Below the pieces are notes generated by a model. It saw nothing but the letters and a program-made list of their open reading frames with translations, was not told the DNA's origin and ran no database searches. Both the position numbers and the translations under genes were made by a program. From contig OX335656.1 in NCBI GenBank assembly GCA_946894095.1, positions 9,563,001 through 9,627,000 on the forward strand: a stretch of DNA of 64,000 nucleotides, read 5' to 3'. Source of the DNA: Incurvaria masculella (lineage: Eukaryota; Arthropoda; Insecta; Lepidoptera; Incurvariidae). Below, one piece after another: positions 9,866 through 20,860 of this stretch; the first letter of the stretch is position 1, and each line of letters opens with the position of its first letter.

Positions 9866-10386
9866 ATGTTTATATGTATAATAACATCCATTAACGTCCT
9901 TATATATAACGTGAGGAAGACAGAGGTCGTCCTCTTCAAATACAGAGGCGGCCCTGACAATATCCCGCCAATAATTTTGCGTGATTCTCCATTGAGAATT
10001 ACTACAAAATTCAAATATTTAGGGCACGTAATTACAGACAGACTGACAGACAATGAAGATATAGAACGACAGCACCGCGCAATTGCGATGAGAAGCAATA
10101 TGCTCGCCCGTCGTTTCTCGCAATGCTCCAGGCGTTCTATACCGCCGCATTATGGTGCCAGTACACGCAGCGTGCACTGCACTCGCTGTGGGTGCAGTAT
10201 AATAACGCTCTGCGCAGCTTGCTGCGCCTGCCGTGGCGGTGTAGTGCGTCTGGCATGTTCGCAGAAAACTGGCTTGACGACTTCTTTGCCATCGTCCGCA
10301 AATCCAAAGCGTCTCTTCTGGAGCGTGTGGCATCATCTCTTCTCTACTTATATAAAAGGGAACGTCTGTCTACATGTGAGAGGTAA
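9866..10386 (+). pseudogene. Non-LTR reverse transcriptase C-terminal fragment
   Basis: One frame gives KTEVVLFKYRGG, then TTKFKYLGHVITDRLTDNED and AIAMRSNMLARRF. After a frameshift near 10110 a second frame gives AFYTAALWCQYTQRALHSL and NNALRSLLRLPWRCSASGMF. The KYLGHVI motif and following helical thumb are typical of the region after the RT catalytic core in LINEs. The N-terminal RT is absent, so this is a 5'-truncated relic. Confidence 0.72.
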
Positions 10387-10690
10387 TCTCCGTAACTACA
10401 AAACAGATCAAGATGTGATTTAAACCAATTTAAAGAGCACATCGCTGGGAACGCTTTAGTGTACAAACCATCACGCTAAATATCCAAAGGGCTGAGCAAT
10501 ATCTATGAAATTACTCTCAAACAAAATTAATACCACGCCGTGGCGTATGGTGGCGTTACTTGCGACGTCATTCAACGATTCACTATTTTCGCACTGTTCA
10601 GAAAGCGGATGGCGCAGGGCGGAATAACGACTCTTCTATGCGTATTTTGTTCGGGAGGCTGTAGGTTCGAATCCTGATAGCCTCAATTTT
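10345..10690 (+). repeat. tRNA-like-ended repeat family T, copy 1
   Basis: Shares with copy 2 the order TTATATAAAAGGGAACGTCTG, GGTAATCTCCGTAA, AGGGCTGAGCAATATC, GAAATTACTC and TGGCGTA, and a 3' tRNA-like module (GGATGGCGCAGGGCGG as A box, GTAGGTTCGAATCCTG as B box) followed by a T-run. Confidence 0.65.
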
Positions 10691-10751
10691 TTTTTCGTTT
10701 TTTTACAGTTTATTGTTTATGTTTATAATAATTATAGCATGGATTAGACTT

Positions 10752-11110
10752 ATCTCAACTTATATAAAAGAGAACATCTGTCCACATGTTCGAGGTAAAC
10801 TCCGTAATAAATATTATATATTATATAAAAGGGAACGTCTGTCTACATGCGTTTACACATGCAAGAGTTTACAGAAAATATCGCTGGGCTCACTCTAGGA
10901 TACATACCATCACGCTAAATATTCTAAGGGCTGAGCAATATCAATGAAATTACTCCATCCCGTGGCGCATGACGGCGTAATTTTGCCAGAACCGATTAAC
11001 ATGGAAAGCCGGTTGGCATAGCGCGAATAATCGACTGTTTCGAATATATTTTGTTCGAGGGAGGGTTCACGTTCGAATCCTGAAATCTCAATATGTTTTT
11101 CTGTTTTTTT
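10752..11110 (+). repeat. tRNA-like-ended repeat family T, copy 2
   Basis: A direct repeat of copy 1 at about 410 bp distance: TTATATAAAAGAGAACATCTG, GGGCTGAGCAATATCAATGA, GGTTGGCATAGCGCGAATAA and the B box ACGTTCGAATCCTG, then T-rich sequence. The leading motif is itself repeated at 10818. Confidence 0.65.
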
Positions 11111-11260
11111 TTATCTCGCATATAATTATAACATGGATTCGACATAATAGATCTAATTTTTTTTTCTGGTTTTTTTACGTAATAGTTTAATAGCAAAACT
11201 ATTTTCCTAAGGAACAATTTTAATTCATGGTAGTCAGTGCGAGAAATTTTGTTCCCGAGT

Positions 11261-11378
11261 ACGGCTGAGTTAATCAATGTTCAAACACGTCACTTTTAGC
11301 GAACCGCATGGAGTTCCTTTAATACTGTCCATACAAAGTGACGTGTTTAATCATACGCTGACGTTGATATTGATATGC
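11261..11378. mobile_element. MITE family A (copy 2, 5' part lost)
   Basis: Keeps AATCAATGTTCAAACACGTC and CATACAAAGTGACGTGTTTA. The outer GCACGAAGAG end is missing on the left. To the right, 11380-11650 carries CGATTAGAAGTTGTACACCG and GTATGGGCCAGAACAG, words shared with the palindrome at 24988-25342. Confidence 0.6.
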
Positions 11379-11789
11379 AATTCCTTTCGAAACTTTGGGC
11401 GAAGACGTTGGATTTATAGCGCCATCTCTACCCGGATAGAGGCGTTTATTTAGTTCATTAGTATTAGCGATTAGAAGTTGTACACCGTTATATTGGTTAT
11501 ATCGTAGATGGCGCTGTAAATTCTGCAAATATTTTCGCCGCAACTATTTACTATGGCATTATATAACTTTATAATTATATTATTTGCTTTTGTGTACAAA
11601 CACTTTGTATGGGCCAGAACAGGATTAAATTAGGCATAACTATCTTTTGTCTGAAAGAAAATCTTGAAACGTATAAAAATGTGTATGGGTAACCCATTAT
11701 ATCTTCAAACTAGGTATAAGGAAACGCACCTGTTTTTTAATTAATAGTTTCTATGGTTTGGTCAAGAAAATATAATTATAATTAGTTGA

Positions 11790-11817
11790 TATATATATAT
11801 ATATTTAGTTGGAAAGG

Positions 11818-11852
<35 letters not shown>
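11790..11852. repeat. (TA)n microsatellite
   Basis: Two uninterrupted TA runs separated by TTTAGTTGGAAAGGATTT. Confidence 0.9.
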
Positions 11853-11855
<3 letters not shown>

Positions 11856-12116
11856 GTAGTAGGAAATATATAATTAGTTGATATTTAACGACGAATTCGA
11901 TCTCACTCTTACTTGAATGGGCCCCCTTGCAAAATTAAGAGAGTGGTGTGCAAATAAGCAGTGGTATGAAATGCTTATAAAAGTTCCACGTCTAGCCTGA
12001 TTCTGCTCACAACTTAAAAGCTACATGAAATAACTCTTAATTACCAGAGCGGTGAGCATTAGGGTGAAATGCTTATAACTTGAGAACCACTCACCCGATT
12101 TATATGCGAATTGTAT

Positions 12117-12400
12117 CTACGTTTGGCATCTCTGAGTGCACTCGAGTTACGGATGGGTGACCGTTTTAGGTGTTGAGGCTGGCTGTGTTTTGTATAGAGG
12201 CGTATGTCCAGCAGTGGACGCAATCATACTGACTGACTGACTGACTGACTGACTGTGTTTTGTATGCCACGTAAAACTTTTGTTCACCTTTCGTAGGGTT
12301 AATTCCACCTGGGATGGGATGATACATACCATCGTATTGAAGGAATGCATAATCGGGGCATGAATATTGTCGTGTTTTAGATCCATTTGAATGTGGAAGT
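12117..12400 (+). mobile_element. SINE family S, old 5S-headed copy with nested insertion
   Basis: GAGTTACGGATGGGTGACCG is a decayed 5S-like head, then GAGGCTGGCTGTG. A LINE-3'-end-like piece (GCGTATGTCCAGCAGTGGAC) with (GACT)n at 12226-12255 interrupts it. The body resumes as GCCACGTAAAACTTTTGTTC, GTAGGGTTAATTCC, TACCATCGTATTGAAGG and GATCCATTTGAATGTGG. Confidence 0.6.
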
Positions 12401-12401
12401 G

Positions 12402-12758
12402 TCATTGCGGGAAGATCCTGGTGAACCTAGTACTCTTCGACAGCCTCTTCTGGTGATGACAATCGTTGGCCACGTATTGGTTAATACATTTTGGGAACAG
12501 AATAATGTCACAAGGTGCCAGGTCGGGACTGTATGCAGGATAACTCATAAGTTCTACGTTTTTTACCTTTGAAAATTCGTATGTCTGCATGGCCGTCTGA
12601 GAACTGGCATTGTTGTGATGCAAGATGGTGCTGCGTTTACTGTTATTTTTACGGAGTTCGTCATTTACTTCCATCAAACAGATGGTGTTCTTCAAATCAC
12701 TATTCACAGTCTCCAAAGCAACAGTCTGCATGCCTGTCTGTTTCATTTTACGGCGCAC
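12402..12758 (-). pseudogene. mariner transposase C-terminal relic
   Basis: The frame shows HHNNASSQTAMQTYEF and then YPAYSPDLAPCDIILFPKC, the last catalytic region of mariner (DD34D) transposases. The usual HDNA Asp is Asn here (HNNA), and the N-terminal DNA-binding domain and first catalytic Asp are absent. It is a dead fragment. No paired TIRs could be placed. Confidence 0.75.
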
Positions 12759-13008
12759 ATCATTTATCTTTTTGTTGTATAAAGCTTACTATCACAAAAT
12801 TAGTCACAAGATTGACGTGATAGTCGCCTTTCATAGTGTTTCATCGCCAAAAGCAGTTTGAAGCCGAGCAAGGCTTTGTAAACTGTCAAATTACCCTTAA
12901 AATCGTATAAAATCATACTACGAAAATTTTCATAAGTTAATACCATGGTGATATAGACACGCATTTTTCGCCACAATGCAAAAACAAACAAGACAAAACA
13001 GCCTAAGA

Positions 13009-13159
13009 ACCGATTGCACGAAGAGAGGGATAAATAAACAATGTTCAAACACGTCACTTTTAGTGAACCGCATAGAGTTCCTTCCATACTCTCTATGCAA
13101 AGTGACGTGTTTAAGTTGACGATGATTTAGATTTTTTGCCCTTTCGTGCGCTCGGCCCT
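13009..13159. mobile_element. MITE family A (copy 3)
   Basis: CGATTGCACGAAGAGAGGGA to CCTTTCGTGCGCTCGGCCCT, with the inner GTCACTTTTAGTGAAC and AAGTGACGTGTTTAA blocks. Confidence 0.75.
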
Positions 13160-13324
13160 TTGCGTTATAGTACCAAAATATTTAATTACTTTTTCGATAT
13201 TTTTTAGCTAAGTGGGCAGTTCCGAAAACTTATAGTGTGCCCTATGTATTATAAATGAAAATGTTATAATTTTTCTTATTTAATTAAGCTATATCGGCTC
13301 CATCCGTTATGATTAAAAAGTAGC

Positions 13325-13445
13325 AGATAAATTACATCGCTAGCCTTTTCGACTAGCCATTTGGGCTACTTTTTATCTTCTAGGAAATAATTCAGTTCGG
13401 CATCAGTGTAAAACGACATGGACCCGAGCGGAGCCGGGTACCGCA
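13325..13445 (-). repeat. Interspersed repeat family C (CCCGGCTCCGCTCGG)
   Basis: On the minus strand it starts TAGCTGCGGTACCCGGCTCC and continues to GAATTATTTCCTAG. The same lead occurs at 25499-25615 and 51348-51485. Confidence 0.65.
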
Positions 13446-13800
13446 GCTATCTAATAATAAAATTGTTAAATGTATTTCTGATTATTTATATTATTGTGAT
13501 TTTATTTTGGTTTGATCTGTTAATGCATGCTTTAATGTAATTTTAAATGTAAAATTTTAATATAAACATAGAACTATGTATTTTAATCTCTTTCTTGACA
13601 TTTTATAAATTTTATAGACATTTTATAACTCTATTTTATTTCGATTTGTTTGATTTTGTCTGTTTTACTTGAATTTGAATTTTTTTATAAATCATGTAAA
13701 TACATTTTTTAGGTCTATTATGTTGATGAATTACTGTTTATTTCATGTATTTAGGACTGTGTGCCTCAATAAAACATTATTATTATTATTATTATTTTGA
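13446..13800 (+). repeat. Probable LINE 3' UTR with (ATT)n tail
   Basis: AT-rich, non-coding, with a polyadenylation-like CAATAAAACATT directly before (ATT)6. I cannot assign the parent element. Confidence 0.45.
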
Positions 13801-14639
13801 ATGATTAAATGGTATTAATTTATTTGATAACATTAACAAATGAAAATTATATCATTATTAAATAATGGAGAAATACTATTATTTTTGAGGTTTCCAATGT
13901 GATGTCGTAAAAAAATATTTTTTTTCCGCTTACATTGCAAACGCAGGCTGAACCCTTCGAGATTTATCAAAATAATGTACTAAGTATTGTACACATTGAA
14001 AAGGTCTACAGAAAACTCCGCGATGGTATATGTCTATCTCTTATGGATATCCCACAATAACATTTTTTGTCATTTACTTTTTACAACAAATAATGGCTAA
14101 TTTTCGAAGCGATTTTAACCAATACAGCATTCATCATTATACAATTAAATACCTTAAATACATTGTTGATTTAATATAGAACTATATGGCCCGTTACAAC
14201 ATATGATTTAAATGAATATTTTCAAAGATATTACAGATTTAAAAATTGCGGGAAGTAGCGTTTGCGGCGGTACCGACCGGCCGGCCGGGGAGGCAGGAGC
14301 GTGCCTATAAATGGTACGTCGGAGGCCGCGGTTCTCCCTATAGCACTTTGAATTTAGCAGCGATCGGACGCGTTTATTATCAGAGCTCTCTAATATTTAA
14401 TAATCATCTAATAATAACATCTAAGATTTTTTTTATTTCAAATATTTCAATGTAGGACTAGGTTAGGTAGGAAAAGGGTTTATTTGTGTATCATTGTGTC
14501 AAAATAATATTTTGTTAAATGATATTATGCCCGTGCAAAGCCGAGACGTGCTGCTAGTACTATTATACAAGGCTTAAAAACGACACTAAATTGGCAATCA
14601 AATAATCTGGATTAGAAACTCCGACATTCGAATTGCATA
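13801..14639. other. AKHR intron 1, unannotated stretch
   Basis: Mostly AT-rich. A small GC-rich patch at 14260-14340 (GGTACCGACCGGCCGGCCGG) has no recognisable coding content. Confidence 0.5.
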
Positions 14640-15527
14640 ATGTACGACGCTCATGCGTCGAATTGTCCGGGTGCATCCCTAATATTAGGACTATCCGGTT
14701 TATGGAACGTCATCTATTAACAAAACATACCAATCGATCGGCAATCGCCAAATGCATCAGCCAGAAGTCGAGCCTGGAGGCGCGTGCCGCCCGCCTCCGG
14801 CGCAGCAGCAGCGACAGCACCGTGAGGTTGCCCACCGCCGACATCAGCATCAACACAGAGTACACGCCGATAGACACCACGTGCCGTGGTTGAACTGCAT
14901 GTTGATGGGCAGCTCATGCATCGAGCTGTTCGGGTGCGTTACTTCTCCAAATACTATCCGGCTACAAGGAACATCATTCATTAACGGAACATACCAACAG
15001 ATCGGCGATAGCCAAATGCATCAGCAAGAAGTCGAGCCTGGAGGCGCGTGCCGCCCGCCGCCGGCGCAGCAGCAGCGACAGCACCGTGAGGTTGCCCACC
15101 GCCGACATCAGCATCAGCACAGAGTACACGCCGATAGACACCACGTGCCGTGGTTGAACTGCATGTTGATGGGCAGCTCATGCATCGAGCTGTTCGGGTG
15201 CGTTACTTCTCCAAAGACTATCCGGCTACAAGGAACATCATTCATTAACGGAACATACCAACAGATCGGCGATAGCCAAATGCATCAGCAAGAAGTCGAG
15301 CCTGGAGGCGCGTGCCGCCCGCCGCCGGCGCAGCAGCAGCGACAGCACCGTGAGGTTGCCCACCGCCGACACCAGCATCAGCACAGAGAGAGTACACGCT
15401 GATGGACACCACGTGGCCGTGGTTGATCTGCATGTTGATGGGCAGCTCGTGTGTCGCGCTGTTCGGGTGGATTACTACTACAAAGACTATCCGGCTACAA
15501 GGAACGACATCCATTATCGAAACATAC
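14640..15527 (-). repeat. Tandem array of AKHR exon 1 copies
   Basis: Three copies of a 264-266 bp unit (donor-side markers AACATACC at about 14724, 14988 and 15252) plus a decayed fifth fragment at 14640-14720. A unit starts at the HPN..THELP codons, runs through TM1 and IADLL, keeps the donor GGTATGTT, and adds about 70 nt of intron before the next copy. The copies at 14750-14940 and 15014-15205 lack one base (CACGGCACGTG for CACGGCCACGTG). The copy at 15278-15465 has an extra TCTC after GTGTACTC. All are therefore frameshifted. Confidence 0.93.
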
Positions 15528-15788
15528 CAACAGGTCGGCGATCGCCAAATGCATCAGCAAGAAGTCGAGCCTGGAGGCGCGTGCCGCCCGCCGCCGGCGC
15601 AGCAACAGCGACAGCACCGTGAGGTTGCCCACCGCCGACACCAGCATCAGCACAGAGTACACGCTGATGGACACCACGTGGCCGTGGTTGAACTGCATGT
15701 TGATGGGCAACTCGTGCGTCGTGTTGTTCGGGTGCATCCATTCCTTCTGCGCGGCCCCGCCGGTGCCGGCCAGTTTGTCGTTGTCCAT
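15528..15788 (-). CDS. AKHR: AKH/GnRH-type receptor (AKHR-like GPCR), exon 1 with start codon
   Basis: 87 codons from ATG (context GCGAAGATGG) to IADLL, ending at the donor TTG|GTATGT in phase 0. The N-terminus has an NNTT glycosylation sequon, then the AKH-receptor signature HELPINMQFNHGHVVSISVY. TM1 follows with the class-A GN..V motif (SAVGNLTVLSLLL), then a very basic ICL1 (RRRRAARASR) and the start of TM2 (FLLMHLAIADLL, containing the conserved LAxAD). The product would be a plasma-membrane receptor for adipokinetic hormone, which mobilises fat-body stores. It is the only undamaged copy at this locus. An upstream non-coding exon cannot be excluded. I am confident of the AKH/corazonin/GnRH family and fairly confident of AKHR itself. 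Confidence 0.85.
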
Positions 15789-16260
15789 CTTCGCTTCAAT
15801 TCCAACTTTCGCACTTCACTTCAATGGTATTGCACTCTTTCCGTATCGTCTTGGACAGTTTGATATGCAATTCATGTTTACTGATTCGCGTAGCACGCCT
15901 ACTTTTGCTTGAGGTCACCACAAGTATTTCTCGAGGCAGTAGTTTATTCACCCATGAGATTTTCATTCACAAACTATTGGGCAGTTTAATTGGAATTCCG
16001 TAATGTTGTTTCGGAAGGTTGCTGGTTGCGAGCAGCATCGGCAGGGTCCTGCATCCTCGCGCTAGGGCACGATCCCTTGTCAACCCCCGGGGACGCCTGG
16101 AAAGAAAAACAATTTCTGTTGAGAAATAAACTTCAAATTTCCTTAACCTTTTCCAATAACGTTAAGATCGTCAAATGGCATGGCTGATTAGGTAGGTGTG
16201 TAGACAGTCTTTTGTATGTAGAGAAACATAGTATTTTGTTAACGTTAACGTATTTTTTGT
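15789..16260. other. 5' flank of AKHR
   Basis: Expected 5' UTR or promoter on the minus strand. No clear TATA box at a sensible distance and no other gene. Confidence 0.4.
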
Positions 16261-16264
16261 CAGC

Positions 16265-16640
16265 GTCAGTGGCCCAGTGGCGCGACACTTCGGCGATCGC
16301 TCTCCGAGTTTAAGCAACGCTGGGTCCGGTCTGGTCTTGGATGGGTGACCATTCGACCGTTGAGAGAGGCTGGCCGTGGTTCGGATTCCACGTTAAGCTG
16401 TAGGTCCCCTTCCTTACTTACTAGGTGGTAGGGTTCATCCCGCCCGGGTTGGTACCATCGCTTGGGTGAACGATGGTCGAAGCGGCAATGATAATTGTCC
16501 GTGTTTTCCATCCAGTTCAATGTAGCCGTGCAATATAAGGAAGGTCCCTGGCATGGCACCTAGTTCCCATGTGGTGTGTTGGGCTAATACCATGACTGAA
16601 CTTGTGGTATTAGCCATCCATGTCCAGTCACATAAAAAAA
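16265..16640 (+). mobile_element. SINE family S, 5S-rRNA-headed copy
   Basis: The head resembles the 5S rRNA internal promoter: GGCGATCGCTCTCCGAG, TTAAGCAACGCTGGGTCCGG, then GGTCTTGGATGGGTGACC. The body (GTAGGTCCCCTTCC, GTTGGTACCATCG, GAAGCGGCAATG, CCGTGTTTTCCATCCAGTTC) and tail (TATTAGCCATCCATGTCCAG, then an A-run) are the same as in the tRNA-headed copies. Confidence 0.88.
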
Positions 16641-17079
16641 AAAATTGTCCCAAAGACATCCGCGACCTCTATTGACCGTTGTTTGCAAACAATTGACAGA
16701 CAAATACAATTAGTAAGCCCGGGGCACACAAAGATCCGGCATTCTCATACAAAACAATATTTAATTGCTTATATCAGAGCTATCGAGGCGATGCCTACTG
16801 AATTAATTTAACTATAAAAACTTATCTTTTCGCCTTCAACTTCTGACCTGGCCCGACTTTTGACTAGTGCCAGATTTGTGTGCCGCCACAGATTTTCAGC
16901 GCCAGACCAGTGACCACGTCAGCGCCGGACTTAAACTTTTGTTAAGTACTAGGCCATTTCACTTTGTAAGTTTAAAAATGAAATGGCAATATTTGTTCTT
17001 AATAAACTGATTGGCTATTAACGAGCGATCTCACTGGCTGACACCGTCTGTATATCATCTAAAATAATAAACTCTCATA

Positions 17080-17194
17080 AAGGGAAACTCCTGGGATGGC
17101 ACCTAATTCCTTCGGGAATGTGGTGTATTGGGCTAGTAGCGTAACGGTAGTTTGTGTGGTATTAGCCATCCATGTCAGGTTCCATAAAAAAAAT
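17080..17194 (+). mobile_element. SINE family S, tail fragment
   Basis: From TCATAAAGGGAAACTCCTGG through TTCGGGAATGTGGTGTATTG to TATTAGCCATCCATGTCAGG and an A-run. A second, shorter tail (AATATCATGACGGTCGG to the A-run) lies at 17405-17478. Confidence 0.75.
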
Positions 17195-17479
17195 AACGAA
17201 ATTATGCCCATAAAAGTTAAATCTTCAAAAAAGCATACATTTACATAATCATAAGCTCTGTTATTCATTTCAGAAGCGTCCATATGTCACGAAAATGTCA
17301 CTCGGTAGCAGCGCCGCGAAAACTTGCGGTTCGATATGCTGGGATAAACAAGTGAGCGCGGTTGGGTACTAGCATAGACCTAGCATGCGCGCGCAGGTAC
17401 TAGATGGGTTTTCCATGTTACCCTAATATCATGACGGTCGGTTTGGTATTGCTATCCATGTCCAGTTACATAAAAAAAT

Positions 17480-18421
17480 AGCAATGGAAGGGTTAGCGTG
17501 AGATGGGTCACAGCGAGTAATTACAAATGAAGTTTATCAGTGAATATTATCATTACCACGCTTCCACCGACCCGTTGTACGTACAAGCCTCTTCCTTGTG
17601 TTAGTAGGAGACGAAATACTATTTATTATATTTTGCACTAGATTTCGGCCGTTCATTTTTTAACTGTGTACCGATGATAACAGGTATCTAATTAGAATCT
17701 GCGTGTTACATGTTAGATTGAATGAAAAGTGCTCTTCAAAAGACCATTTAGTAACAAAAATATTATAAGGACCTCACATAAGAGGTGTCCGATGACGCCC
17801 ATTGAATTTTCAACCGATTTGACACCATGTTTGAACCTCGGTTTGAACGACCTCGGCAAGGAATATAAATTAATACATTGGTTTTATGGTCAACAAATAC
17901 AAAAATAAAAAACCTGTTAAGAACTTCTACGAAACCTTCAAGTAGTCTACAGGAAGTTTAATAATCTGGGTCTGACAAAAATAAAAATAGAAAACGTGCT
18001 GCATCATACCTACATAGTTGTTGGACCTTGCTAAATAATTTATTAATATTTTTTCCTAGCTACTGCACTGTTAAGAAATAAGTGACATGTAATAGTTTTA
18101 ATTTTTTTCATTAAGAAATCAAACAGTATTACAAAATACAATTTACAGCTATAAATAACTACCAACTTAATACGACAAAAAAATAAGAAGTAATCGTATA
18201 AAAAAAAACAGAACTTGATACAAAACCTCAATATCGAGAGGTTATTTTCTCGTTGGATCCGTAAGTACCTTTGAATCGATTGAAGGTCATATTGGTAGCA
18301 CAGCTGAATGCGAGGATCCGACCGCGTCAAAGTTCAACGAAACGAATTAGCTTTTTGCCGACTTCTGTCATATTTAACCCTACTGCGTACCCCTCATGTA
18401 ATTAAGCGTGATGTAAAGTGG
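17480..18421. other. No recognisable feature
   Basis: AT-rich, no coding frame or repeat that I can place. Confidence 0.5.
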
Positions 18422-20250
18422 CATAGCCTGCTGTATTGTTTTGTGTTTGTGTGTGTGTTACAAGCCGTGAAGTAGAAATTCGGTAACGTCAAGTCGTAGG
18501 CCGACACGCAGGTAGCTCCGACATTGTACCGGCCCGCCTTTCAGTATGCTTAGTGCCGCCAGCTATGAAGTGCGCTTGATTTGTTCGTTCGTGATTTGAC
18601 TCAAATGTGTTGATTTGGTTGTTAATATGTAAATAAGTGGTGTTTCTACAAGCAGTGAACCTCTAAAAATCATACACAAGAAAGTTAGTGAAGTGTGTGC
18701 GCCAAAATATGTGTGACAGTGACTGGATTTAAATGTTTCCGAGTATAGTCCCATTATGTTAAATAAAAGAGCTAGTTTAGTTATAAGAAATAATTTAAGT
18801 GGTTTTATTTTCTTCAAGAATTATTTTGGTTCACACTGTATGCATTATTTGATTATATAAAATTCGATCTATATAATTAAGAATATTTTTAATGTAGATT
18901 TCTATATATAATGTCGATATCTATTCTGAAAGTCCAATTTAGCAGCATATTTAAGTGAAAACGTGTTTAGACATGGCAACAGATTAAACGATAAAGATAT
19001 GTATTTTAAAATGCCTCCTTTCTGAAGCTTCATATACCTACGTACATATTGAACTAAACATATTACATTATCATTAGTCAAGATAGCTCAACATCATTGA
19101 GCTCAACACAGCAAATAGTATTTAGGAGCTATTCCAGGGCCTGCCTTAATCGCGGAAAATTTGTTATTGATAAATATGTAGTAGATATGAATTTCCTTGT
19201 GTTTGAGGTAGGTTCTATTACATAAAGAAATTATATTTATGTTATGTCTGCCTACAGAACCAATGCGGTAAAAATAACTAAATAAGTAAATAAACAAATA
19301 AAATAGTAAATAAATAAGAAAAACAGCTAATCTGGTTGAATGTAGCTGAACGCCCCCTCTTGTGTCCCGCGCCGCCGTCTCTATGCGGATCGGGTAGCGC
19401 AAGCCGCGCCCCTGGACACAAGAAGGGGCGTTCAGCTACATTCAACCAGATTAGCTGTTTTTCTTATTTATTTACTATTTTATTTATTTATTTACTTATT
19501 TAGTTATTTTTACCGCATTGGTTCTGTAGGCAGACATAATATTAATAACAACGATTGTTGTTTTTGTGTTTGTTGTAGAGACAGCACCATAACCATAAAG
19601 AAATTATGCCATTTTCGTAGATATATCTAGCAAATATGATGTCCTCTATGTTTTTCTACTAAATAATGTTTACTAATGAAAACATTAATTCAAGTGATAA
19701 CATGTTCAGTTGTATATGTTTGCAGATTATTTGTAGTAAATATTATATTTTATGTGTCTTAGATAGTTGCGTCAATAATTGAAAATGAATGTTTGAATAT
19801 CTATCTATGTTTGGAGATATTTGTGCTTAGAAAATAAGAACAAATAAACTAAACATAAATAATGCATATATTTTATTTTAGCTCCACTCCCAAAGTAATG
19901 CACATTTTTCACAGTAACAAATGAATTATAACGTATTAATAAAATGATTAATTTGTTACATTAATTCCAATCACGAAATAGCAAACAATTTATGATCATT
20001 CACTCATAAAAACGATTGCTAAAAGATACAGTTGCATTAATTAAGTAAGAAAAGCCTAATTAATACCTATAACAAGGTTAGAATCAGCGTCTTTCGATAA
20101 TATCTTAACCTCAGCTCGATAAGATAGAAAGAGCCTTCATATAAAGCTAAGATATCGGTCGGCCTACCACTACCTGAAAATGGGACGCTGCTAATCCTAC
20201 TTCACGGCTTGTAACACACACACAAACACAAAACAATACAGCAGGCTATG
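18422..20250. mobile_element. 1.8 kb inverted-repeat element, unclassified
   Basis: The ends are a nearly perfect inverted repeat of about 54 bp: CATAGCCTGCTGTATTGTTT...GTGAAGTAG at 18422-18475 and its complement at 20199-20250. AAAGTGG lies just outside the left end and GAAGTGG just outside the right, a possible imperfect target duplication. A second inverted repeat with arms of about 126 bp (19242-19367 and 19414-19540) sits near the middle. No transposase frame is visible. Confidence 0.6.
19242..19540. repeat. Central long palindrome, arms about 126 bp, loop 46 bp
   Basis: The left arm runs TTATGTCTGCCTACAGAACC to CCTCTTGTGTCC; the right arm runs GGACACAAGAAGGGGCG to GGTTCTGTAGGCAGACATAA. 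Only a few mismatches are seen. The loop is GC-rich (GCGCCGCCGTCTCTATGCGG). Confidence 0.93.
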
Positions 20251-20360
20251 GAAGTGGCCTACAAGTTGCAGAGAAAATCAAGCTATATACATAATGAACA
20301 AAGCGCATCGACATTGGGTGAGTAGTTCTCTAGTTATAAACGAACAGACTGACCTACCTA

Positions 20361-20630
20361 AGTTGCAAGTTCTCAGCACCTAAATTGACGTTTACGAAAC
20401 TTCAAAGTTACAACTTCAACCTGTCAAAAAAAAGTCGGACAACCAAAGAGTTCGAAGAAGTCGCTACGCACCGATTTGTATAGAAACATGAAGACAGCGA
20501 CAGAAGATGCGTGAGCTGTCAAATCAAATTCGGACTCGCAAATAGTTCGCTTAGCGCCTACTGCGGCGCTTTTCGATTCTACGCTAGTCGCTCGGTATGG
20601 CGTAAATTCCAATTTAAGTGACAAGTCGGA
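20361..20630. mobile_element. MITE family B (diverged copy)
   Basis: Ends AGCACCTAAATTGACGTTTACG and CGTAAATTCCAATTTAAGTGAC are inverted relatives of the clean family B element at 37112-37474. The interior word GCTGTCAAATCAAATTCGGACT is also shared. Confidence 0.65.
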
Positions 20631-20826
20631 CAAGGGGCTCTGATAGGTAAAATATGGTAAAGAATAGAATAGATAAACGTTGGGGTTTGCAGATTCGTAG
20701 GGCACCAGGACCAAATTTTATTAAAGGACTGGACTGAATCACTGTGAACCGAAAACAAAGTAGTTACATATATTCGTCGGAATCTTTTTTTTATACATCT
20801 TCACCGATTACTCGAAGACCCCTGAA

Positions 20827-20860
20827 CATGGAGGTGAAGAAATAACTCTTCACCTCCATA
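20827..20860. mobile_element. 34-bp palindrome with 8-bp target duplication (copy 1)
   Basis: CATGGAGGTGAAG...CTTCACCTCCATA, bounded by CCCCTGAA at 20819-20826 and again at 20861-20868. See the copies at 31405 and 48068. Confidence 0.85.

Noticed and set aside
14752..15863. Plus-strand His/Gln-rich open frame of 216 codons with internal repeats
   Set aside because: It is the antisense of the tandem AKHR exon 1 copies. The minus strand gives the receptor sequence.
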